Source: Rippkaea orientalis PCC 8801
GTDB lineage: Bacteria > Cyanobacteriota > Cyanobacteriia > Cyanobacteriales > Microcystaceae
Assembly (NCBI RefSeq): GCF_000021805.1
Contig: NC_011726.1
Location: forward strand, 3,504,097 to 3,568,096
DNA: 64,000 nucleotides
Reading direction: 5' to 3'
This document shows, piece after piece, positions 26,359 to 33,373 of this stretch. Under the pieces are notes generated by a model. The model was not told where the DNA came from and searched no databases. It worked only from the letters and a program-made list of their open reading frames with translations. Within the stretch, counting starts at the first letter, position 1; each line of letters starts with the position of its first letter. Both the position numbers and the translations under genes were made by a program.

Positions 26359-26417
26359 AGAAGTCAGGAGTTTGGAGTCAGAAGTTAATATCTCTCCCCC
26401 ACCTCCCCCACCCTCTC
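26359..26417. repeat. Dispersed 59-bp repeat, copy A
   Basis: The sequence from AGAAGTCAGGAG to the CCACCCTCTC tract aligns without gaps, over 59 bases, to 32702-32760. Shared blocks include CAGAAGTTAATATCTCTCC and the CCCCACCCTC end. It lies just upstream of the LpxB-related gene, ending 16 bases before its ATG. Confidence 0.75.
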
Positions 26418-26432
26418 TAACCGATTAGATTC

Positions 26433-27704
26433 ATGAAACCGACTGATATCCTAATTCTTTCCAATGGACCAGGAGAAGTAACTACCTGGGTTCGTCCAGT
26501 CGTTAAAGCATTACGAGAAATTTTCGGCGAAGATCGCTCCCAAGTTAGAATTTCAGTGATGTTATCCCCTTGTCCCCATGCGACTGGTCAAGAAGCGGCG
26601 ATCGCCCGTCGTTATCCCGAAGTTGATCGGGTTCAGTCGAGTGAGCATTTTTTCTCGTTTTTGCTGTGGGGTAAAACCGTCGATCATTGGGACTGGCGAA
26701 AAGAGGGAGTGGTTTTATTTTTGGGAGGCGATCAATTTTATCCCGTACTGGTGGGGCAACGATTAGGCTATCGCACCATGATATATGCTGAATGGGAAGC
26801 CCGTTGGTATCGCTGGATCGATCATTTTGGGGTGATGAACGAGAGCGTAATTGAGGGCATTCCCGCAGCTTACCGCCATAAATTGACCGTGGTGGGGGAT
26901 TTAATGGCTGATGTCAACCCGCCAAACACTGTTAATTTAGCTGCCTTAGCAAAGACTCCTCAGATCGCCATTTTACCCGGTTCCAAACCCGGAAAACTGA
27001 TGCAAGGGGTTCCCTTGTGTTTAGCGATCGCTCAAGCCGTTTATCACGAAAACCCCCAAACTCGCTTTATCCTCCCCGTTGCCCCAACCCTAGATTTACC
27101 CACCTTAGCCAGTTTTGCCGATCCTCACCAAAATCCTTTGGTCATGAAAATGGGGGGAGTTACGGCTCAATTGGTCATCCCTAGCCTCGATAGTCACCAA
27201 TCTCCTTGGTTGGAAACCCCTGAAGGACTCCAGGTTGAACTGATTAGCCAATTTCCCGCCCATGATCGCCTCTGTCAATGTTGTTTAGCCTTAACAACGG
27301 TGGGAGCAAATACGGCTGAATTAGGAGCATTAGGGATTCCGATGATTGTTCTTTTACCGACACAACAACTTGATGCCATGCGGACTTGGGATGGTATTCC
27401 AGGGATCTTAGCGAATTTGCCTTTTATCGGCGGAACTTTGGCTAAAGCCATTAATGCCATGGTTCTTAAACAGGGACGATTGTTTGCCTGGCCGAATCTT
27501 TGGGCGCAGGAAGAGATTGTCCCTGAGTTGGTGGGAGAACTCCAAGCGGCCGATGTTGCCCAATTGGTGTTAAATTGGTTGAATAATCCTACTCAGTTAC
27601 AGCAAATCCGCGATCGCCTGATGCAAGTCCGAGGAAAACCCGGAGCGGCTCAGCAAATTGCAACAACTCTTAAAAAACAGTTAATTTTGTCTCAGTCTTC
27701 TTGA
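26433..27704 (+). CDS. Cyanobacterial/plastid lipid-A-disaccharide synthase-related glycosyltransferase
   Basis: The 423-residue protein is a GT-B glycosyltransferase of the LpxB-related family found in cyanobacteria and plants. It shows DILILSNGPGEVTTWVRPVV at the start, LFLGGDQFYPVLVGQRLGYRTMIYAEW, VVGDLMADVN, the donor-domain IAILPGSKPGKLMQGVP and LTTVGANTAELGALGIPMIVLLPTQQLDAM. LpxB itself makes the lipid A disaccharide; the acceptor of this related family is not established as far as I know. ATG 26433 fits. A dispersed repeat ends 15 bases upstream. Confidence 0.88.
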   Translation: MKPTDILILSNGPGEVTTWVRPVVKALREIFGEDRSQVRISVMLSPCPHATGQEAAIARRYPEVDRVQSSEHFFSFLLWGKTVDHWDWRKEGVVLFLGGDQFYPVLVGQRLGYRTMIYAEWEARWYRWIDHFGVMNESVIEGIPAAYRHKLTVVGDLMADVNPPNTVNLAALAKTPQIAILPGSKPGKLMQGVPLCLAIAQAVYHENPQTRFILPVAPTLDLPTLASFADPHQNPLVMKMGGVTAQLVIPSLDSHQSPWLETPEGLQVELISQFPAHDRLCQCCLALTTVGANTAELGALGIPMIVLLPTQQLDAMRTWDGIPGILANLPFIGGTLAKAINAMVLKQGRLFAWPNLWAQEEIVPELVGELQAADVAQLVLNWLNNPTQLQQIRDRLMQVRGKPGAAQQIATTLKKQLILSQSS

Positions 27705-27818
27705 AACTTTCGTTAGCGTTATTCTCAGAAATCGGTCTTGAGATATATGGCGACTTGCTGATGAGAGGTTAAGCTTTCATTTAGGAGTCCCAACAACTCA
27801 AGCAGAGGAAATCCCCTT

Positions 27819-28754
27819 ATGCTTAATCATTATCGTCCCAGCACAAGTAATTCTGCTCTTTTCTTGGCTGGTTGCTTGAGCCTACTCGGCCTATTCATTG
27901 AAACGACGGCTCTTGCAGCTATTTTAACCCCTAGCTCAGATTACCCTATAGAATCCGAATTGAGTTTACCCAATCATGATTTCTTGACCCATGATATTAC
28001 CGATTTATTTAGTAATATCACAGGTTTTTCCAATAATATTAACGATCCTAATCAAGTCCTAGAATTATTAATTACGCAAAAAACCCCCGAATCTTTAGGG
28101 AATATTCGTCCAAGATCGGCTGTATCTTCTGAAAATTCTTCGCTATCTCTGTCTTCAATTATCGAGTCCTTCGGAAAGTTAAAATTCGATGCCACAGCCA
28201 ACACGGAAGAGTCCCCGGACGTTCCTACCTTATCTCAAACTAATTGGTCGGATATTTATCGAGGAATTTATGACTTTAACCCAAGAGCTACCACCGATAA
28301 CGAAGAATCAGAAGATTCCATCGTTTTTGACCCATTTGCCTCTGTTTCTCCTCAAACAGACTCAGACCCCTCGACAAGTCCTCCCCCAACTGTAGCAAGT
28401 CCTAACGCTGTACCCCCTTCCGTTGTTGGAACTCCCGGTCGAGTTTTTTCAGTTCCTCAAATCAGCTTTGGCACTCCTCGTGGTCAAAAGAGCTTACCAT
28501 CAGCATCTGGCTATCACTCAGGGGCTCAAGAGGATGAATTAATTAATGTTTTCTTTGCTTCTCTCCCTAAAGAACAACTGGTGAATATTGATGAGTTCCT
28601 CAGAACAGTCTATCGGACTGACCCCAGAGAAATGATTGAAAGAATCGACAAAACCCTCGATCTAACCGTTGATACTCAGTTTCACTTAATGCCTAAAGAG
28701 ATTTTTGGCAATCCCTATCCGCGACTTCCTGCTAATTTTAACGGTACTCTTTAA
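27819..28754 (+). CDS. Exported low-complexity protein, unknown function
   Basis: The 311-residue protein starts with a signal-like segment (SALFLAGCLSLLGLFIETTALAA, about residues 13-35). The middle is rich in Ser, Pro, Thr, Asn and Asp and is probably disordered (for example PSTSPPPTVASPNAVPP around residue 190). The last 90 residues look more ordered (INVFFASLPKEQLVNIDEFLRTVYRTDPREMIERIDKTLDL). I recognise no family. After its TAA stop the same frame stays open for another 69 codons to TAG 28962-28964, overlapping the next gene; a former longer protein is possible but unproven. Confidence 0.65.
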   Translation: MLNHYRPSTSNSALFLAGCLSLLGLFIETTALAAILTPSSDYPIESELSLPNHDFLTHDITDLFSNITGFSNNINDPNQVLELLITQKTPESLGNIRPRSAVSSENSSLSLSSIIESFGKLKFDATANTEESPDVPTLSQTNWSDIYRGIYDFNPRATTDNEESEDSIVFDPFASVSPQTDSDPSTSPPPTVASPNAVPPSVVGTPGRVFSVPQISFGTPRGQKSLPSASGYHSGAQEDELINVFFASLPKEQLVNIDEFLRTVYRTDPREMIERIDKTLDLTVDTQFHLMPKEIFGNPYPRLPANFNGTL

Positions 28755-28935
28755 GAACTCGCAGCTTTTAACGGCTGGTCGCTCAATGGGGATAACAACG
28801 CTGTTCCGTTATCCCTAACCCTTGTCTCTACAGGAGTCGGTAGTCAGGGAACCCAAAAAATGACTGATGAGTCAAGACAAATGTTAAGATACCTACAAAC
28901 TTATCTTACAAAACTCAGCTTGAGCCAGTCTTGTC

Positions 28936-29574
28936 ATGTTAAAGGTGTTAGTTCGCTGCTTTAGTTTAAATAGTATAATGGCTATCTCCTTAACCCTAGG
29001 AATAGTACAACCGCTTGCAATTCAGGCTCAAACTCCCTCAGTTAGCCCCAATAATTCTGAGTCGGTGAACTCGCAACAAAACGCGGGTGATGATACTTCT
29101 AATGAAGATCTCAGTGATCCCAATAATTTGCGTCCACTAACTCAGGCCGACAGCTTATTGAGCTTGCAAGGAGGAGAGAGGCTGATGTCAGAGGCTAATG
29201 AAGCTATTAATAAGGAAAACTACACATTAGCCACGACTAAACTTGAGCAAGCTCGCAAAATCTTTAATCAATTATCTAATTTCCATTTACAACTAGCCAA
29301 TAGTTTTTCGGGAATTGATACAAAAATTACTGAATCTCAACGCAATAGTGCTCTAAAAACCGGTCAAATGCGGGACGCAGCAACCTATCAGTTAGCTCTT
29401 GTCCATCGTGCCCAAAATCAACCAGAACTAGCGGTTCCGCTTTTAATTCAAGTCATTCGTTCCCAAAACCCGACAACAGACCTAGGGAAAAAATGTTATC
29501 AACAGTTGTATGAATTGGGCTTTGTGGATGTTCCTTTTTCTACTTCTCCAACAGCCACATCTCCCAATCCATAA
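28936..29574 (+). CDS. Exported TPR-like helical protein, unknown function
   Basis: The 212-residue protein begins with a signal peptide-like stretch (residues 1-32, ending ...AIQAQTP). A Ser/Asn-rich linker follows, then a helical region from about residue 75 that resembles tetratricopeptide repeats: INKENYTLATTKLEQARKIFNQLS and DAATYQLALVHRAQNQPELAVPLLIQVI. It lies 181 bases after another exported unknown protein in the same direction. TPR-like exported proteins usually bind partners in the periplasm; no partner can be named. Confidence 0.7.
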   Translation: MLKVLVRCFSLNSIMAISLTLGIVQPLAIQAQTPSVSPNNSESVNSQQNAGDDTSNEDLSDPNNLRPLTQADSLLSLQGGERLMSEANEAINKENYTLATTKLEQARKIFNQLSNFHLQLANSFSGIDTKITESQRNSALKTGQMRDAATYQLALVHRAQNQPELAVPLLIQVIRSQNPTTDLGKKCYQQLYELGFVDVPFSTSPTATSPNP

Positions 29575-29605
29575 AACAAAATTGAAGAACAATAGGAGAT
29601 TTTTT

Positions 29606-30880
29606 CTATTCCTTATTGTTGATTATTTTATGCAATTCCTCCTTACTTTTAAGGGGTTTAACCACTGACTGTAATAAGTTTTCATATTGATCTAACGTTG
29701 AATCAAAAGCATAATTTTGGATAGCATATTCTCTTCCTTGTTGCCCTAAACGAGCCACTAAATCTGGATTAGAATAAAAGTCTACAATAGCCTTAGCAAT
29801 GGCTTGAGGATCTTCGGGAGGAACCACAATTCCTCCCCCACTTTTTTTAATGGCTCTAGCTGCTGTTCCTGCGGCTGGGACAGAAGCAATAATCGCTCGA
29901 CCACTGGCTAACAAAACTTGAATTTTTGAGGGCATATTAAAGGCAATTACATTACCTTTTTGCATCACCATTCCCACATCGGCCGCTGCTAACATTTCGG
30001 GTAATTTTTCTCTCGGCTGAAAAGGTCTTAAAATGACATTATTGGCTTGTTTTCTTTGCCGATATATTTCTAGCCTTTCTAGAGCCTCTTTTTTCCCTAC
30101 AATCACGATAGCAATTTCTGGAATATATCCGACTAATGCTGCTGCATCAATTAAGGTTTCTAACGGTTGAGTTAAGGCAATATTACCAGAGTATAGAATA
30201 ACGAATTTATTTGCCAAATTATTCTCTTGGCGAAAGTAATTATTCTCTTGAGGTAAAGGTTTAATAAAGTTGACATCAACCCAGTTAGGAACCTCAACAA
30301 TTTTATCCGATGGAACTCCTTTACTGATTAAGTTTTTGGTAAATCCATCAGCAATAACACTAATTTTAGTTGCCGTTTTATAAGCAAATGCTTCTAACCA
30401 TTGAAACACTTTAATCATTTTTTGATTAGTGATTAAACCCACATGGATAGCAGCATCAGGCAGAATATCTTGAAGATTTAAAAGAATAGGAATACGATAT
30501 AACCGAGCTAAAATAGCTGCTGGAACACAAACGGGTAAACCAGGAATTGTCAAAAAAATAACATCCGGTCGCCATCCTTGTAACGCTTGTAGAAAACTCA
30601 GAAAAACAAAGCTTAATTCAAATAAAACACGATTTTTAAAATTGCGTTTGCGTCGAATCCAAACATAGCATCGTTGAATTTTAACCCCGTTACGGTCTTC
30701 TGTTAGATACAATTTTCCGCGATACTCAGCAGAAATTTCACTTGAAGGATACCAAGGCATTGCCGTTACTACCCGCACTTGATGTCCGCGTTTGACTAAT
30801 CCCTCTGCTAATTCTGTCATCAGAGGAGCAATACCGATGGGTTCAGGATGATAGTTGTAAGAATAAATTAGGATTCGCAT
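29606..30880 (-). CDS. GT4 glycosyltransferase, WbuB-like
   Basis: The 424-residue GT-B enzyme has an N-terminal half with MRILIYSYNYHPEPIGIAPLMTELAEGL, PSSEISAEYRG and GLPVCVPAAILARLYRIPILLNLQDILPDAA, a pattern typical of WbuB-type GT4 enzymes that add (N-acetyl)fucosamine or related sugars to surface glycans. The donor half shows VILYSGNIALTQPLETLIDAA and GIVVPPEDPQAIAKAI. Instead of the classic EGFG motif it has MPSKIQVLLASGRAIIA, also usual in this subgroup. I chose ATG 30880, preceded by AAGGAT, over a TTG three codons earlier. It stands alone. Confidence 0.88.
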   Translation of the reverse strand: MRILIYSYNYHPEPIGIAPLMTELAEGLVKRGHQVRVVTAMPWYPSSEISAEYRGKLYLTEDRNGVKIQRCYVWIRRKRNFKNRVLFELSFVFLSFLQALQGWRPDVIFLTIPGLPVCVPAAILARLYRIPILLNLQDILPDAAIHVGLITNQKMIKVFQWLEAFAYKTATKISVIADGFTKNLISKGVPSDKIVEVPNWVDVNFIKPLPQENNYFRQENNLANKFVILYSGNIALTQPLETLIDAAALVGYIPEIAIVIVGKKEALERLEIYRQRKQANNVILRPFQPREKLPEMLAAADVGMVMQKGNVIAFNMPSKIQVLLASGRAIIASVPAAGTAARAIKKSGGGIVVPPEDPQAIAKAIVDFYSNPDLVARLGQQGREYAIQNYAFDSTLDQYENLLQSVVKPLKSKEELHKIINNKE

Positions 30881-31184
30881 ATCCTTCAAGGTTAGATTAA
30901 AATGGTAATTAATTTGGTCTTAGGCAGAGTATCAACCTTTAAAGACAACTTAGACGCTAATTTTAGAAACTAATCGGTCAATTGAGTTTTGTCATTGTGA
31001 CAGTTCAATATCTACTTCATTCAATCTTAAGAATTTAAAAAGGTCAAGGCTATTTTTACTTAATAGTGGAAAAAATGGACAAAATTGGATCCATTAGTAG
31101 ACACAGTGAGAAGTAGCCTAAGATGATGAGGGAAATTTTCCCTAACTCCTATCCTGCACCCTCGGTCTGTTGAAAGTCGGAGAA
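30881..31184. other. Intergenic region between divergent GT4 and lipoprotein genes
   Basis: No gene seen. It should contain promoters for both neighbours. The base composition is ordinary AT-rich intergenic DNA. Confidence 0.5.
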
Positions 31185-31700
31185 ATGACTATGTTAGTGA
31201 AACTTCGTAAAATTTTGGTAATTTTCTTAATTTCTAGCCTGGTCTTGCTAACAGCTTGTGCCAAGCAACCCCCTTCACGGTTTGAACAAGCACAGCAAGA
31301 AAGCACTCAACGAGGAGTCAGCGCAGTTGTCCGCGAATCGGTAACAGGGGGTAGCTTAAATCGATTTTTTCCCCCGGCTGGAGACGGTTATGAAAGAGTA
31401 TATACCCAAGAGAAAAAGGGCTTTGCTGAGGCTAAACTGAAAAAAGACGGTCAGGAAGTAGCCGTTATGGCGATCGCGGATATTCTCAATACTCCGAATG
31501 CTGCCGCTAAATTTGAACAAAGTTCGCAAAAAATCGGCGGTTATCCGGCTGTACAACAAGGAAAAACGGGAACTGCCGTTTTAGTCGCTAATCGTTTCCA
31601 AGTCAAAGTCTTGTCACGGGATGCTTCTTTTACCGAGAGTGATCGCCAAACTTGGTTAGAAAAATTCGATCTCAATGGATTAGCTAACCTCAAGCAATAA
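31185..31700 (+). CDS. Lipoprotein, unknown function
   Basis: The 171-residue protein has a bacterial lipoprotein signal: basic start MTMLVKLRKI, hydrophobic LVIFLISSLVLL and lipobox LTAC at about residues 23-26, so the mature protein would be lipid-anchored at the Cys. The mature part (about 145 residues) has no motif I recognise. ATG 31185 is preceded by GGAGA; a TTG at 31170 is less likely. It is followed 29 bases later by the conserved unknown gene at 31730 and probably shares its transcript. Confidence 0.8.
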   Translation: MTMLVKLRKILVIFLISSLVLLTACAKQPPSRFEQAQQESTQRGVSAVVRESVTGGSLNRFFPPAGDGYERVYTQEKKGFAEAKLKKDGQEVAVMAIADILNTPNAAAKFEQSSQKIGGYPAVQQGKTGTAVLVANRFQVKVLSRDASFTESDRQTWLEKFDLNGLANLKQ

Positions 31701-31729
31701 ACAGTTAATGAGAACAGGAGGTAATCTTT

Positions 31730-32617
31730 GTGAGTAAACCACTTTATGAATTAGTTGATGAACTTCCCACCGATAATATGACGGTAAAAGTTCTCAAAAC
31801 CCTCGATTTTGTTGTTCCGGGTCAGTGGAACAACGTGGTGGGGTTTGAAAATACCATCCGAACGGTGACAGGAGAAACCGATGAGGAGTTAATTCAACAA
31901 ATCGGCGATCGCGCGGTCTATCTGTTTAATGATAAATCTCAAGGGTATCAAAACGCTCTGTGGCTCTATCAGACGGTGGATAGTACCGATAAAGCGTTAG
32001 GTGCAGCAGCTTTAGCCAATAAAGTCGGAGAAAAAGTCTCTTTTCTGGGATTCCTCAACAAAATTACGCCTAACCCTGAAAAAGCTCAAGCCATTGATTT
32101 ATCCCTGAAGTTGATCGCTGAATTGGTGGCTTTTTGTCAAATTAATGGCATTCCAGGGGATAGTATCGGCGATTTTGTGGGCTCTCTAGCAGACTATAGC
32201 GGAGAATCGTTGATGCGGATGGCTGCTTTAGTCTGTTTAGATGGATTAATTCCCCTAGGTCCTGATTTTATCCTGAAAGTTCAATCGAGTTTAGGCAATC
32301 TTTCCCCCAAGGAATTAGACAGTAATGGTACGTTTCAACAGATGAAAAAGTTAATTCCAGGGAATAATACCAGTAGTCAACTCGATTTTATTGGCAATAG
32401 TTTTGATTCCGTTAAAGGATGGATGTCAGGATTTGTTGAAAAACGAGGAGTAACCCCACAACAACTGTTTAATAAGTTGGGAAGTTTTATCGAATATTCA
32501 GAAGATAAATTAGATTATTTGGCGGCTTTTCTGGATATGAGTACCAATTATTATGAACATACAGGAACCCAAACCTTAGCTAAACGATTGATTGAACGTG
32601 CTGTAGCAGAAATTTAG
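31730..32617 (+). CDS. Conserved soluble cyanobacterial protein, unknown function
   Basis: The 295-residue protein starts at GTG 31730 behind a strong AGGAGGT. It has no signal or membrane segment and appears mostly helical: ELPTDNMTVKVLKTLDFVVPGQW, ELIQQIGDRAVYLFNDKSQGYQNALWLYQTVD and IEYSEDKLDYLAAFLDMSTNYYEHTGTQTLAKRLIERA. I have the impression of a conserved cyanobacterial family without a named domain. It probably forms a two-gene unit with the lipoprotein upstream. Confidence 0.75.
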   Translation: MSKPLYELVDELPTDNMTVKVLKTLDFVVPGQWNNVVGFENTIRTVTGETDEELIQQIGDRAVYLFNDKSQGYQNALWLYQTVDSTDKALGAAALANKVGEKVSFLGFLNKITPNPEKAQAIDLSLKLIAELVAFCQINGIPGDSIGDFVGSLADYSGESLMRMAALVCLDGLIPLGPDFILKVQSSLGNLSPKELDSNGTFQQMKKLIPGNNTSSQLDFIGNSFDSVKGWMSGFVEKRGVTPQQLFNKLGSFIEYSEDKLDYLAAFLDMSTNYYEHTGTQTLAKRLIERAVAEI

Positions 32618-32628
32618 CTTAAGGAAAC

Positions 32629-32709
32629 GGGGAACGGGGAACGGGGAACAGTAAAAATCTCTCCGCCACTCTTTGAAGTCAGAAGTCAGAAGTCAGAAGT
32701 CAGAAGTCA
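32629..32709. repeat. Heptamer tandem repeats (GGGGAAC x3 and GAAGTCA x5)
   Basis: Three copies of GGGGAAC occupy 32629-32649 and five perfect copies of GAAGTCA occupy 32675-32709, separated by 25 bases. Both have a 7-base period, as in the short tandemly repeated sequences (STRR) known from cyanobacterial intergenic DNA. The second array runs directly into copy B of the 59-bp repeat. Confidence 0.92.
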
Positions 32710-32760
32710 GGAGGCAGGAGGCAGAAGTTAATATCTCTCCCCCCCTCTCCCCACCCTCAC
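32702..32760. repeat. Dispersed 59-bp repeat, copy B
   Basis: This aligns without gaps to 26359-26417 (AGAAGTCAGGAG, CAGAAGTTAATATCTCTCC, CCCCACCCTC). It starts inside the last GAAGTCA heptamers and ends 13 bases before the stop of the TPR gene on the other strand. Confidence 0.75.
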
Positions 32761-32773
32761 CTATCTTCCTTAC

Positions 32774-33274
32774 CTATCGCGGTTGAAGATCTCTGAGCAG
32801 TTTTTGGGTTTCTTGATAACTAAAGGTATTGCCTTGTTGTTTAAATAATTCGGCGGCTGTTTGTAGATCGGCGATCGCTCCGGCTTTATCACTTAATATT
32901 AAGCGGATTTTAGCTCGTTCTTGATAAATTTCAGGAATGTTTGGATTTAACCCCAAGGCATTATTAAAGTCGGCGATCGCTTGGGAATAATTGCCTAGTT
33001 TTATATAGGCGATTCCTCGACTATGATAGGCTTCTACTTCATTGGGATTAATTAAAATAACTTGATTAAAATCAGCGATCGCTCCTTGATAATCTCCCTG
33101 AATGCCTTTTTCTATGCCTCTAATAATTAATTCATTGAGGTTAGGATCATGGGAAAACCTTTGTGTTCGTAAAGAGGGATTAATCGGTTGAGATCCATAG
33201 CTAACATTTTTGAGATCAAATAAACCCAGTAAGCTAATAAGTAATAAAGAATACGCGATGATTAAGGGTTTCAT
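32774..33274 (-). CDS. Exported tetratricopeptide-repeat protein
   Basis: The 166-residue protein has a signal-like N-terminus (MKPLIIAYSLLLISLLGLFDL) and then TPR units: NELIIRGIEKGIQGDYQGAIADFNQVILINPN, EAYHSRGIAYIKLGNYSQAIADFNNALGLNPN and IYQERAKIRLILSDKAGAIADLQTAAELF. The regular A-x-A-x-F pattern at 34-residue spacing is unmistakable. It probably binds proteins outside the cytoplasmic membrane; the partner is unknown. I chose ATG 33274 over TTG 33295 because the signal peptide begins there. Confidence 0.88.
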   Translation of the reverse strand: MKPLIIAYSLLLISLLGLFDLKNVSYGSQPINPSLRTQRFSHDPNLNELIIRGIEKGIQGDYQGAIADFNQVILINPNEVEAYHSRGIAYIKLGNYSQAIADFNNALGLNPNIPEIYQERAKIRLILSDKAGAIADLQTAAELFKQQGNTFSYQETQKLLRDLQPR

Positions 33275-33309
33275 TACAGGACAAAGTTTAGGCAATTAGT
33301 CGAGTTTTA

Positions 33310-33345
33310 TAAAAAATACCAGATCTTCCGAAGAAAATCTGGTAT
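33310..33345 (-). terminator. Strong intrinsic terminator of glgP with a UUCG tetraloop
   Basis: On the minus strand ATACCAGATTTTC pairs with GAAGATCTGGTAT around a TTCG tetraloop (one T-G pair), followed immediately by a TTTTTT run. It begins 28 bases after the glgP stop and precedes the TPR gene, so the two genes are insulated. Confidence 0.88.
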
Positions 33346-33373
33346 GTGTAGTTGAATTAATTGAACAAGAAGA

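Noticed and set aside
28789-28815. GGGATAAC...GTTATCCC hairpin as a terminator of the gene at 27819
   Set aside because: The 8-base stem is real, but no T-tract follows.
32629-32760. CRISPR array
   Set aside because: The repeats are only 7 bases long and tandem, with no spacers and no cas genes in the window.
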